From contig JBBRXJ010000051.1 in NCBI GenBank assembly GCA_038248505.1, positions 1 through 26,750 of the forward strand: a stretch of 26,750 nt of DNA, given 5' to 3'. The notes beneath the pieces were generated by a model. The model was given only the letters and a program-made list of their open reading frames with translations, was not told the DNA's origin and did no database searches. The translations under genes were made by a program, and so were the position numbers. Below, piece after piece: positions 8,250 through 16,960 of the stretch. The number at the start of each line of letters is the position of its first letter. Positions within the stretch are counted from its first letter, which is position 1. This DNA is from JBBRXJ01 sp038248505 (GTDB taxonomy: Bacteria; Bacteroidota; Bacteroidia; Bacteroidales; JBBRXJ01).

Positions 8250-8609
8250 ATGATTGAGCGAAAAACGATTTTATATGTTGATGATGAGTTGTTGAATCTT
8301 AAATTATTTAGATTGCATTTCAGTAAAAATTTTACGGTCTTAACAGCTGAAACGGGCATGGAAGGATTAGATATCTTAAAGTTGAACCCCAATATTTCCT
8401 ATGTCATTAGTGATTTAAAAATGATAAGCATGTATGGTCTTGATTTTATTCGATTGGCGAAAGTAGATCATCCAAATACTAAATTTTATATTACTTCTGG
8501 CAATGATATGAATAAAGAAATAATAGATGCATTGAATCAAAAACTTATTGTGAATTATTTTCGTAAGCCATATAGTATTAAGGAAATTGAGGCTGCTTTA
8601 GAGAAATAA
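8250..8609 (+). CDS. Single-domain response regulator
   Basis: This stand-alone CheY-like receiver of 119 residues is the likely phosphotransfer partner of the kinase whose stop codon lies 5 bases upstream. Visible receiver landmarks are the acidic pair in ILYVDDE, the phosphorylation site in VISDLKM (D55), the switch Ser/Thr in YITSGND, and the conserved lysine in FRKPYS (K106). There is no output domain after the receiver; only a short alpha helix follows. It cannot bind DNA itself by any domain I can see, so it must act through protein contact or pass the phosphate on. The ATG start is well placed and needs no adjustment. Confidence 0.88.
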   Translation: MIERKTILYVDDELLNLKLFRLHFSKNFTVLTAETGMEGLDILKLNPNISYVISDLKMISMYGLDFIRLAKVDHPNTKFYITSGNDMNKEIIDALNQKLIVNYFRKPYSIKEIEAALEK

Positions 8610-8639
8610 ATTTGAATAAATAATTTTTATTTGTCCTAT

Positions 8640-11462
8640 ATGAAAAAAGAAACAAGCATTTTGTCATTTTATTATCCGATTCTGTTTTTTGTTTTGTCTG
8701 TGTGTTTTTTTGCTGATTTATATTCTCAGCCATTTAATAATCAAAATCTCGAGAATACCCATTCATTATGTCTTCCCGCGTGGGGCCCATATATGAAACG
8801 TTACAATGGTATTTCACATGTACCCGAACTTTCATCTGGTATGCGATTTGATTTTAGTATTCATCCCGCTTATTACCTTCGTAAAAAAGCTTTTCCTTCA
8901 AGTATTGATTATGAGAGTGGATACCACATGTGGGAATCAAGTGCTGATTTATCCTATTATTCTGTTAGATATGATTTAGAATGGAAGGATAAAGTGTATA
9001 TGGACGTCTCTTTTATTTTGGTGGATAGTTCAAGCTCATTGCTGCGTTATGAAATTGTGAATAATACATCTCTACCTCAGGATATTTGTGTAAACGCATT
9101 TGCAAACATCAATTATCCGTCTTTAAAACCCTATTCTTTGTTGCCTATAATACCTAGCCGTGTGCTTTTACCCGCTAATTCAAGATGGATTGATGACACC
9201 GATTATTCTTCACTCAGTTATGCTAATAAAATGCCTCAGTTTAATTTGGTGTACGATGGTCAGCAGCTAGGTATAGCTCGTGAAGATAGTGCTGTAGGCG
9301 GTACCGTGCTCGGTCGTTGTGCTTGGCAAAGTTATGATTTTGCTAAAGATGTCGGCGATAATGTGATATTCCCTATTAAGATTGACGCTCGAATTCTTAA
9401 TCCAGTCCTTGTTATTCGATATCGTTTTATGACAGGTTCTGATGTTAAACTAAAATTATCAGGCGTTGCAAATGAATTAATAAAAGTTCATGGGGATAAT
9501 CGTTTCAGAACTATTACAATTCCTATTTCAAATCGACAGGCTGCATCATTATCTATTTTATCTGAAGGCGGAGATGCTGTTCAAATTGATGGCTTGGTAA
9601 TTGTTGAAGAAAGTAAATTATCCGAATTATATTTTTCGCCTAAAGTTTTTCATTATACGCCACAACGAACTGAAATAGATTCGCGGTCTCTCTACCTTAA
9701 ATATTCCGATGTAAATAATGGCTATGGTATAAAATTCATTAATGCCTCGTTTGATGAGCGTGAATTTTTAATGAGCGAGGTTGAAGAGGAACTCAGAGAG
9801 AATACGCTCGCTAATAAATACAATAAACAACTTTATAATAGTCCAGTTTTTATTGGTAATAATGATGGGCATTATACTAATATGTTTGTTCACCCACTTA
9901 TTGTTCAAGCTCAGCAGAAGAAAGTTTTTTATTCGGTATTGGCATACGGTGATGAGAAAACTGTACGTAGTAAATTGTCTTTATTTAATAAGGTTGAATT
10001 ATGTGAAGCGACATATATTAAGGCTAGAAGCAAAGTGCTGGATCAAAAATATAATACTGGTGGTGCATGTTATGCTTTTTCTCAGCAGGTGATGGCTTCT
10101 GTAATGCTTACCAATGTTGTGTATCCAGTTAGTACGATGAATACCTATATTTTGCATAATACACCTGGACGTAAGTGGGATTGCCTTTACACATGGGATA
10201 ATGGTTTTATCTCACTCGGTTTGGCTGACTTAAATATAAATCGTTCCATTGAATGTGTAAATGCCTATACCATGAAATCGACCGATCAGTCAGCTTTTAT
10301 GCATCATGGAACACCTCTGCCAATTCAAATATACACCGTATTGGAATTATGGAACAAAACACAAGATGTTGAATTGATAAAATATTTTTACCCGCGATTG
10401 AAACGTTATTATGATTTTTTGGCTGGTGCTGAGAGTTCTTCTACTCGTTCATTTAAATCAAATTTATTATGTACGTGGGACTATTTTTATAATTCAGGTG
10501 GTTGGGATGATTATCCACCACAGTTTTATGTGCATAAAAATAAATTAGAGGCACAAGTGCTTCCTATCGTAAATACAGCACATGCTATTCGTACAGCTAA
10601 AATTTTAAAGATGTTTGCAAACTCTTTAGGACTAAAAGCCGATATTTCCAAGTACGATGCTGATATTGCACTGTTTTCAAATGCCATTCAAAACAATGCC
10701 TGGGATGCAAAATCTGGTTACTATGGTTATGTAAAGCATAATGAAAAAAAAGAAGCTATTGGAATATTGAAAGATGAAGCGAATGTGAATTTTAATATGG
10801 GACTGGATGGCTGCTATCCATTGGTTGCGGGTATTACAAACTTAGTTCAAACGGATAGTTTGCTGAGAAATTTATTTACCGATGGTCGTATTTGGTGTAA
10901 ACTAGGACTCTCAACAGTCGATCAGCGAGCACCCTATTATTCATCTGCTGGCTATTGGAATGGGAGTGTTTGGATGCCACACCAATGGTTCTTTTGGAAG
11001 TCCATGTTCGACTTAGGACTGAATGATTATGCATTAAGAATTGCAAAGACGGGTCTCGATGTTTGGAAGCAAGAAGTTGATGAAACCTATAATTGCTATG
11101 AAGTTTTTCGCTTAGAGTCGGCTAGGGGAGCCGGATGGCATCAGTTTGGTGGTTTGTCTGCACCGGTTATTAATTGGTACAGCAGCATGTATAAGCCTGG
11201 GACTATAACCGCGGGCTTTGATTTGCTAATTAAAAAGAAAGTGTTTAATGATGATTTTTCATCGGTAAAAATAAACGCTCAAAACTTTAATACCACGTCA
11301 AAATCACAAATACTATGGATTTGTTTAAGTGATGAATATAAATATAAACTTAATAGTAGTTCAAAAAATATATCAATGGAGACGGTTTTGCCAGGTTTGC
11401 TTTGTGTGCGTATGAATAACTATCTTAAGGCGATAGATATTCAAATTGTACAAATCGATTAA
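8640..11462 (+). CDS. Secreted six-hairpin glycosidase, GH63/GH37-like
   Basis: This is a large secreted glycosidase with an alpha/alpha six-hairpin catalytic domain, probably of the GH63 / MGH1-like group (inverting alpha-glucosidase and relatives). I chose ATG 8640, three codons inside a TTG-started frame, because MKKETSILSFYYPILFFVLS opens a clean signal peptide ending near YSQ. The protein is 940 residues. The N-terminal ~450 residues look like a beta-sandwich domain. The catalytic part has YTWDNGFISLGL, then CTWDYFYNSGGWDDYPPQ with candidate acid aspartates, VNFNMGLDGCYPLVAG, YWNGSVWMPHQWFFWKSM, and ETYNCYEVF with a candidate catalytic glutamate. This arrangement fits E. coli YgjK-like GH63 enzymes. 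The family is assigned from motif layout, so trehalase-like GH37 remains possible. It is 30 bases after the response regulator, probably in the same transcript. Confidence 0.7.
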   Translation: MKKETSILSFYYPILFFVLSVCFFADLYSQPFNNQNLENTHSLCLPAWGPYMKRYNGISHVPELSSGMRFDFSIHPAYYLRKKAFPSSIDYESGYHMWESSADLSYYSVRYDLEWKDKVYMDVSFILVDSSSSLLRYEIVNNTSLPQDICVNAFANINYPSLKPYSLLPIIPSRVLLPANSRWIDDTDYSSLSYANKMPQFNLVYDGQQLGIAREDSAVGGTVLGRCAWQSYDFAKDVGDNVIFPIKIDARILNPVLVIRYRFMTGSDVKLKLSGVANELIKVHGDNRFRTITIPISNRQAASLSILSEGGDAVQIDGLVIVEESKLSELYFSPKVFHYTPQRTEIDSRSLYLKYSDVNNGYGIKFINASFDEREFLMSEVEEELRENTLANKYNKQLYNSPVFIGNNDGHYTNMFVHPLIVQAQQKKVFYSVLAYGDEKTVRSKLSLFNKVELCEATYIKARSKVLDQKYNTGGACYAFSQQVMASVMLTNVVYPVSTMNTYILHNTPGRKWDCLYTWDNGFISLGLADLNINRSIECVNAYTMKSTDQSAFMHHGTPLPIQIYTVLELWNKTQDVELIKYFYPRLKRYYDFLAGAESSSTRSFKSNLLCTWDYFYNSGGWDDYPPQFYVHKNKLEAQVLPIVNTAHAIRTAKILKMFANSLGLKADISKYDADIALFSNAIQNNAWDAKSGYYGYVKHNEKKEAIGILKDEANVNFNMGLDGCYPLVAGITNLVQTDSLLRNLFTDGRIWCKLGLSTVDQRAPYYSSAGYWNGSVWMPHQWFFWKSMFDLGLNDYALRIAKTGLDVWKQEVDETYNCYEVFRLESARGAGWHQFGGLSAPVINWYSSMYKPGTITAGFDLLIKKKVFNDDFSSVKINAQNFNTTSKSQILWICLSDEYKYKLNSSSKNISMETVLPGLLCVRMNNYLKAIDIQIVQID

Positions 11463-11510
11463 GTAGTATTATTTTAATAGCGTCACAATATAATTCAGTG
11501 ACACCTACTT
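11461..11510. terminator. Bidirectional terminator between convergent genes
   Basis: The gap between two convergent stop codons contains nested inverted repeats: AAGTAG (11461-11466) with CTACTT (11505-11510), and GTCAC (11482-11486) with GTGAC (11498-11502). The outer arm overlaps the stop codon of the plus-strand glycosidase gene. A short T run follows on the plus strand. The stem is modest. Confidence 0.45.
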
Positions 11511-11511
11511 T

Positions 11512-13398
11512 TCACCAATTCTTCAACAGAAATTCTTTTCTCCCCACAGTAATGGTTTTTCTCGCTACATCAAACGCAACATTCGGTTGCTCTTTGCCTG
11601 CCTCTTGCATAGTGGCAATTGCAATAATATTTCCTTTACACGCTATGTCAATGTAACGATTGTATTTGTAACAGCTGTCTTTGTAGCATACACCCATATT
11701 ATGATCAATGGTGTTGCCGCCATATCGAACTTTGCCGATAACGGGAGTGGTCGTTGCTATGTCTGTTTCAAAAAAAGTGAATCGCATGGATGATTTATTG
11801 GGTGCAATTAAATCATAGCCAGTCGAATTTATTTTTACTCGATTAAATTCAGGGGTATTCACACGCCATGACCTGCCGTTTAGCGATTTGTCGGTAATAA
11901 TAAATACCGCAATGGCATCAGATTCTTCAGAATAATCAGCTCTAAAAAAACGTGTATGGTCAATAACTCCTAGGCAACTACCTGCTCCGTTGGCATATCC
12001 TGAACCATTCTTTTCAAAACCAAATTCGATCAATTCTCCTTCTCGTGGATTGTGTGACATGTTTTGTATATTCCCAGCCGGAAAAAGATTGGTTTGCCCG
12101 GCCACTTGTCCGGTACGACCTGCGCCAACCACCCAAATATTGTCTAATCCTAAAATACGAAAGGTAAGATTATCGGGACCTTGATGCCCATGTGCTAATT
12201 TTGATGTGGTCGTAAATGTGGCTACTACATCATTTTCATCTTTAAATTTATTTCTAAAAACAATCACTCCTTGCATGGTATCAACATAATTTAACCATCC
12301 TGCTTCAGCCGGATTATGCGCTTCAATATCATCGCGATTGTATGCAATTGAATAAAAGCTGGAGCCTCGTAAACCATCGTTGTTACCTGTATTCAGCAAA
12401 TATTCATGCATCCAACGAATATATGGCGTTTGATCATTAGAATAAAGCGCTTGTGAATATGTAAAAACATGATTATTAAACATGGGGTCATCATCTGATA
12501 GATCGGCTGTAATTCCTTTTACATTGCCATATCGAATAGATACGGTTGATGTTGCTAGAGCATGCATCGTTTGTAGTGAATTTGGAGCAAATTGATCTAA
12601 ATTGAATTTGTCATTTTTAAAATAGTGATTGCGTAGAGCAATAATACTCGGTCCAATGAACGACCAATTATAGCTATGGTACGAAATGCTTTCTAAATTC
12701 CAGCCACCTGGTGTTATGTTCTGATCAATGTGATTGCGAAGAAGAAATGTGGCATCCCATTGTAAGGGCATTGATCGTGATCCTGGGTATTGATGGCTAC
12801 TTTCAAGTGGATCATCCCAAACCAGTGCAGCTAGTATAACTGAACTCCATCGAATACCCATCCAATTGCTTTCCATAGTATAATTGCCTTGAAACCCCAT
12901 ACTATTATTTACAGATAGCATTAGTTCATACATTTTTTTTTGAATGGTATTGCGTTGTTCTTCTGTCCAATCATTGTAACAGAAGTCATAACTGATAGCC
13001 ATATTTTGTAGTGCTTGTGCTCGGGTTAATCCAAATGAATATGGGTTAAATACAAATAGCGTATCCGTAAATGATTTTTCAATATATTGATATGAAATTT
13101 GGGCGAATGCTCTATCGTTTGTCAGTAAGTATATATAGGCTGTGTTTGCTGCAAGGAAGGACTTCTCATAAACCATAAGGCTTGAATTATCGTAGTGAAT
13201 AGTTGCATTTTCAACTTTTTCATATAGAATTGCAAGCAAACTATCATAAGGATATCTTTTTACTTTCTCCCGCAAGGAACTTAGCTCCGATGCACGTATG
13301 AGTCCTCTCGGGTGAATAATTTCACTTTTGTATTCTTGCGCCTGACAGTAGATAACTATGGCTAAAAGAACAATAAATAGAATGTTTTTTTTGTTCAT
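11512..13398 (-). CDS. Heparinase II/III-like polysaccharide lyase
   Basis: This is a secreted lyase that would cleave a uronic-acid-containing polysaccharide by beta-elimination, leaving unsaturated ends. It has 628 residues, with a signal peptide MNKKNILFIVLLAIVIYCQA cut before QEYKSE. The N-terminal (alpha/alpha) toroid contains NMAISYDFCYNDWTEEQR, NYTMESNWMGIRWSS (candidate Asn) and WNLESISYHSYNWSFIGPS (candidate Tyr/His). The C-terminal beta-sheet heparinase II/III domain has GVIVFRNKF and AHGHQGPDNLTFRI (H403, H405), where the usual HGHxD metal/active-site motif is spaced out by extra residues. The exact PL family (12, 15, 17, 21 or other) and the substrate (alginate, heparinoid, glucuronan) cannot be decided by eye. 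The esterase gene ends 3 bases before its ATG, so the two are translationally close and probably co-transcribed. Confidence 0.78.
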   Translation of the reverse strand: MNKKNILFIVLLAIVIYCQAQEYKSEIIHPRGLIRASELSSLREKVKRYPYDSLLAILYEKVENATIHYDNSSLMVYEKSFLAANTAYIYLLTNDRAFAQISYQYIEKSFTDTLFVFNPYSFGLTRAQALQNMAISYDFCYNDWTEEQRNTIQKKMYELMLSVNNSMGFQGNYTMESNWMGIRWSSVILAALVWDDPLESSHQYPGSRSMPLQWDATFLLRNHIDQNITPGGWNLESISYHSYNWSFIGPSIIALRNHYFKNDKFNLDQFAPNSLQTMHALATSTVSIRYGNVKGITADLSDDDPMFNNHVFTYSQALYSNDQTPYIRWMHEYLLNTGNNDGLRGSSFYSIAYNRDDIEAHNPAEAGWLNYVDTMQGVIVFRNKFKDENDVVATFTTTSKLAHGHQGPDNLTFRILGLDNIWVVGAGRTGQVAGQTNLFPAGNIQNMSHNPREGELIEFGFEKNGSGYANGAGSCLGVIDHTRFFRADYSEESDAIAVFIITDKSLNGRSWRVNTPEFNRVKINSTGYDLIAPNKSSMRFTFFETDIATTTPVIGKVRYGGNTIDHNMGVCYKDSCYKYNRYIDIACKGNIIAIATMQEAGKEQPNVAFDVARKTITVGRKEFLLKNW

Positions 13399-13401
13399 TT
13401 A

Positions 13402-15387
13402 TTATTCTAATTTGAATTTTTTATTTTTTGTAATGCCATCCCATGAATCTGTTCTGAAAGGTGAAGCAGGCAATCCTTCCTGATTATATAGATTAACATC
13501 ATCTGGATTATCAGACCAGCCATAACGCACCGCAATAGGCTTTTTTATTTTATCTGAGAATACAAAAACATCGTTATTTTCATCATAGAATGCTTTTGCC
13601 CAGTAGAATTTTTTATCGTCACCGGCAATACTAAAACCTTTCAAATAGCCATATTTATCAGTTATTATGAGTCCGCTACCCGTATTTTTGAATATGATTT
13701 TTATTCTGTCTCCTTCAATAAACATTTGATGGTATGTTGGCCCTGAGAATACAATATCTTTATGATATGCAATCTTTAAAGCGGCTAACCCGAGGCGCTT
13801 GCCTACATCTTGTTTATTTAATGGATGGATATTGTTTGCATCACCAATATCTATGGTTACTGCTGAACCCACATTGGGTAGCTTTAATGCAAGATCTTGA
13901 GCTTCGCGTAATTCAGCCCATTCAGCATCCACTGTTTCTTCAATTACTTTTTTGAAGTTAGCGAGTTGTACATAAATGAAAGGCAAATCGCCCATGTTCC
14001 ATTTCTCACGCCAATCAAGTATCATATTGGGGAATAGTGTTCGGTACTGCTCTGCTCGAGGTGCATTCGATTCCCCTTGATACCATATAAATCCTTTTAT
14101 TGGAAAACCTACAAGGCCAGATATCATTCCGTTATATAAGCTTGATGGAGCTGTATTCGGTGTTGGATTACTTGACCTTAAATCAGGAACGGTGATTGCT
14201 TTCATACTACTTCCTACTTTGTATTGCCAAATTCCACTTAAGAATACGAATCCATAATTATTACCTTTTCTGTAAAAATTTAAATTGTCAGCATCACTAA
14301 GAAAACCGCCATCTTCATTTAAGGATACAATACGAATAACTAAATCGTTATTTGAGCTTTTTAAGATAGCCTTAGGAATATCAAAAGCTACCCATCTGTC
14401 TTTACCTAGATTATTGCCTATCATTATACCGTTAACCCATACTTGGCAGTAGTTTTCAATTTTACCTAGGCGTAGGTCTAAATCCTGATCTCTAAATTGT
14501 ATAGGTAAGTCAAATGTTCTTCTAAACCAGACCGATCCTATATGTGTTTTGAGTCCCAAGGCCTCATATTTACATGGTACATCAGCATCTTTCCAATCGC
14601 TAATATCTGTTTCTAATTTATTCCATTGCTGATCAAGACCTATATCTTTCATTAAATTTTTCTTCTTCCAGTCTTCGTAATTTTGAATGCTTTTTTTGTC
14701 ATTTACATCACAACTTCGAGCATATTTTGATACTGTATTTTTCATATCTGGAATTCGTAATAAACCATCATAGCTTGTCCAAGCCTCAATATTAGTGCCT
14801 CCCCAAGCTGACATTATTAATCCGATGGGTATTTTTTCTTTTTGATACAGATATCTTCCGTAAAAATAAGCAACGGCTGAGAAGTTCATTATATTATCTT
14901 TCTCCGCAGTTTTCCATGTTGAGCTTGTTTTTACATCTTGTGATGTGGTGCACAACATTTGTTTTTCAACTTTTAAGAGTCGTATTTCAGGATACTGGGC
15001 ACTATCCGATTCACGTTTAGCCCAATCAAATTGTTTAACATTAAACTCCATATTTGATTGTCCAGAGCAAATCCAAACATCGCCAATTAATATATTAACG
15101 AGATGTATTTCATTAGTTCCTTTTATAGTCATTTCGTATGGACCTCCTGCGTTCATTGCATCCAATGATACTGCCCATGCTCCGTTTTTATTGGTGGTGG
15201 TGCTTTTTTCTTTGTTATTAAAAATCACTTTTATAATTTCACCTTTGCTAGCCCATCCTTTTATTATTATAGCTTGCTCGCGTTGCAAAACCATATTATC
15301 GGTATAAAACGAAGGTAGGCTAACAGCTGCAAATATGCTGTTAATGCTAATAACTAGACTAATGAAAGTCAAAAATATGTACTTCAT
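13402..15387 (-). CDS. Sialate O-acetylesterase-like SGNH esterase
   Basis: This is a secreted carbohydrate acetylesterase, annotated in the family as sialate O-acetylesterase but in Bacteroidetes often acting on acetylated plant or algal glycans. It has 661 residues with signal peptide MKYIFLTFISLVISINSIFA. An N-terminal beta domain starts at SLPSFYTDNMVLQRE. The nucleophile serine is in CSGQSNMEF (S111), FIWYQGESNA is a conserved block, and the catalytic triad end is DANNIHPLNK (H521). A galactose-binding-like jelly roll is inserted between (WFRRTFDL to VWVNGIMIG, roughly 300-380). It lies between the PPC gene (11 bases upstream) and the lyase gene (3 bases downstream), an arrangement that suggests deacetylation before lyase attack. 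Confidence 0.88.
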   Translation of the reverse strand: MKYIFLTFISLVISINSIFAAVSLPSFYTDNMVLQREQAIIIKGWASKGEIIKVIFNNKEKSTTTNKNGAWAVSLDAMNAGGPYEMTIKGTNEIHLVNILIGDVWICSGQSNMEFNVKQFDWAKRESDSAQYPEIRLLKVEKQMLCTTSQDVKTSSTWKTAEKDNIMNFSAVAYFYGRYLYQKEKIPIGLIMSAWGGTNIEAWTSYDGLLRIPDMKNTVSKYARSCDVNDKKSIQNYEDWKKKNLMKDIGLDQQWNKLETDISDWKDADVPCKYEALGLKTHIGSVWFRRTFDLPIQFRDQDLDLRLGKIENYCQVWVNGIMIGNNLGKDRWVAFDIPKAILKSSNNDLVIRIVSLNEDGGFLSDADNLNFYRKGNNYGFVFLSGIWQYKVGSSMKAITVPDLRSSNPTPNTAPSSLYNGMISGLVGFPIKGFIWYQGESNAPRAEQYRTLFPNMILDWREKWNMGDLPFIYVQLANFKKVIEETVDAEWAELREAQDLALKLPNVGSAVTIDIGDANNIHPLNKQDVGKRLGLAALKIAYHKDIVFSGPTYHQMFIEGDRIKIIFKNTGSGLIITDKYGYLKGFSIAGDDKKFYWAKAFYDENNDVFVFSDKIKKPIAVRYGWSDNPDDVNLYNQEGLPASPFRTDSWDGITKNKKFKLE

Positions 15388-15398
15388 GTTTTTTTAAT

Positions 15399-15845
15399 TT
15401 ATTTGGGTTGAAGAAGACGAAATCCCGTAATAGGATCAGTATCTCTTGTTGAATTATTGTCAATTAGTTCTGTGATAATTATTTCCATAACATGCCAAAC
15501 CTTTATGCCACGTCGTACACAGCCGGTATGTGCTATTCCATTTCTTCCGCATGATATGTGCATATGCAATTCAGGATGCCCTTCTGAATCAGGAAAAATA
15601 GTACCTGTTCCCGTGATTTCATAAACATCGGGTAATACAAATTCCATGGGTACTATGGTTTCACTGCGTCCATTTTCAGGGCCTACAATCAGAATGCTAC
15701 CTTTGTCTGCGCCACCTAACACATTTAGTTTCGCGCGTTTTATATGATGTTCAATTGCAAATGCTTCTATACTTTTGTGAAGAATGTCTCCATCTTCTAA
15801 ACGAATTACAAATGTTCTCCCTGTTTTTGCTTCTGAATACTTCAT
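15399..15845 (-). CDS. PPC/DUF296 domain protein
   Basis: This small cytoplasmic protein has the PPC (plants and prokaryotes conserved, DUF296) fold, of unknown biochemical role in bacteria. I start it at the ATG at 15845 (MKYSEAKTGRTFVIRLEDGD); the longer frame to 15869 uses a TTG and adds eight residues unlike the family. That gives 148 residues. Family landmarks are VIRLEDGD, KLNVLGGADKG, and the metal-site segment HPELHMHISCGRNGIAHTGC with three spaced histidines, then a C-terminal VMEIIITEL strand. It is the first gene of a minus-strand operon with the esterase and lyase, spaced 11 bases. A TAGTTTTG -7 box lies upstream at 15867-15874. Whether it is an enzyme, a regulator or a nucleic-acid binder is unknown. 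Confidence 0.8.
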   Translation of the reverse strand: MKYSEAKTGRTFVIRLEDGDILHKSIEAFAIEHHIKRAKLNVLGGADKGSILIVGPENGRSETIVPMEFVLPDVYEITGTGTIFPDSEGHPELHMHISCGRNGIAHTGCVRRGIKVWHVMEIIITELIDNNSTRDTDPITGFRLLQPK

Positions 15846-16115
15846 AATATGTGCTTCTGAATAAAACAAAACTAATAAAATCTTTGTTTTTAATTAATCA
15901 TATTTCTATATATTTACTTTTTAGGGTAAATCGTTTAGTTTAAATTTTTAATTACAGAGGTTAAATTTTTATCAATTACCACATTGCTGTAAACCAGTTG
16001 TATATCAATCTTGCATTCAAGCTTCATCCTCTCCGCCGTGCTGGAGCATCCTCTCATCAAAAATCTTAAATATTGCATAATAAATCTCTTTTATCTATCT
16101 TAGGAGAAAAAAAAC
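15846..16115. promoter_or_regulatory. Divergent promoter region between the esterase/lyase operon and the SDR operon
   Basis: This 270-base gap separates divergently transcribed genes. On the minus strand TAGTTTTG (15867-15874) is a good -7 box for the PPC gene. A palindrome TAAA-TCG-TTTA lies at 15927-15937. The 9-mer CATCCTCTC occurs twice in the same orientation (16025-16033 and 16047-16055), 22 bases apart, in a locally GC-rich patch, a layout suited to an activator binding two adjacent turns. A Shine-Dalgarno-like AGGAG (16102-16106) precedes the SDR ATG, which is uncommon in Bacteroidetes. I found no clear TAnnTTTG box on the plus strand. Confidence 0.5.
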
Positions 16116-16877
16116 ATGGCGCTTTTTGATTTAACAGGTAAGGTAGCTCTCATAACTGGGGCTGGTGGTGGTTTGGGTTATTTTATCACAAAAGCATTAG
16201 CGTCTGCAGGGGCAACTGTTGTATTGAATGGGCGTAATGAAGCAAAATTAGAAAATGTGGTTCATGAATTATCAATGCACGGTTATAAAGCTTATGGATA
16301 TGCTTTTGATATTACCGATTCAGATACCATTTCAAATGCTATCCAACGTATTAAGAGTGAGGTGGGCAATATTGATATTTTAGTAAATAATGCAGGTGTT
16401 CAGCATCGTAAAGCCTTAGAAGATTTTCCTGATAATGAGTGGCAGGAGATTCTTGATATTAATTTGACTGGTACATTTAAGGTCTCAAAAGCAGTTGTAA
16501 AAGGGATGATTCGTCGTAAATCGGGTAAAATAATTAACATTTGTTCCTTAATGAGTGAAGTTGGACGCCCTACTATAGCACCTTATGCTGCATCAAAAGG
16601 AGGCCTTAAAATGTTAACAAAATCGATGGCCGTAGAATGGGCAAAGCATAATATTCAAGTAAATGGGATTGGTCCTGGTTATTTTATTACCGATATGACG
16701 CGTAGTTTGGCTGATGATAAGAAATTTAATGATTGGATTATTGATCGAACACCAGCAGGTAGATGGGGAAACCCAGACGAACTTGCTGGAACTATTGTAT
16801 ATCTAGCTTCTGATGCTAGTAATTTTGTGAACGGACAATTAATATATGTGGATGGCGGAATACTTGCCGCATTATGA
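16116..16877 (+). CDS. SDR oxidoreductase, gluconate 5-dehydrogenase-like
   Basis: This is a classical short-chain dehydrogenase/reductase of 253 residues in the gluconate 5-dehydrogenase / 2-deoxy-gluconate 3-dehydrogenase (KduD) group, cytoplasmic, using NAD(P)H. The cofactor motif TGAGGGLG is at residues 14-21, with NNAGV following. The catalytic set is S144 in NICSLMSEV, Y157 and K161 in YAASK. NGIGPGYFITDM and the C-terminal YVDGG are typical. An R after the second strand (VVLNGRNEAK) favours NADP. Next to a lyase operon, a plausible role is reduction of the keto-uronate formed from unsaturated uronic acid; this is inference. It is followed 83 bases later by the second sensor gene. Confidence 0.88.
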   Translation: MALFDLTGKVALITGAGGGLGYFITKALASAGATVVLNGRNEAKLENVVHELSMHGYKAYGYAFDITDSDTISNAIQRIKSEVGNIDILVNNAGVQHRKALEDFPDNEWQEILDINLTGTFKVSKAVVKGMIRRKSGKIINICSLMSEVGRPTIAPYAASKGGLKMLTKSMAVEWAKHNIQVNGIGPGYFITDMTRSLADDKKFNDWIIDRTPAGRWGNPDELAGTIVYLASDASNFVNGQLIYVDGGILAAL

Positions 16878-16933
16878 TAAACAGGTAATTAGTCTATATT
16901 CTTGCTTGGCTCTCAACATTAGAAGTTTTTAAT

Positions 16934-16941
16934 TATATTTG
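16934..16941 (+). promoter_or_regulatory. Bacteroidetes -7 box TATATTTG for the second sensor gene
   Basis: TATATTTG lies 19 bases before the start codon of the propeller sensor gene, identical to the boxes at 2029, 4521 and 26631. This suggests the sensor has its own promoter besides read-through from the SDR gene. Confidence 0.5.
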
Positions 16942-16960
16942 AATAGTTTATTTCTCAAAT

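Noticed and set aside
11461..11510. Shared CACCTACTT between the convergent terminator and the structured element at 26284
   Set aside because: Only nine bases match and the surrounding structures differ; probably coincidence.
14945..15307. 120-residue open frame on the plus strand inside the esterase gene
   Set aside because: It is antisense to a well-supported esterase coding sequence and shows no recognisable motifs; it looks like an incidental frame.
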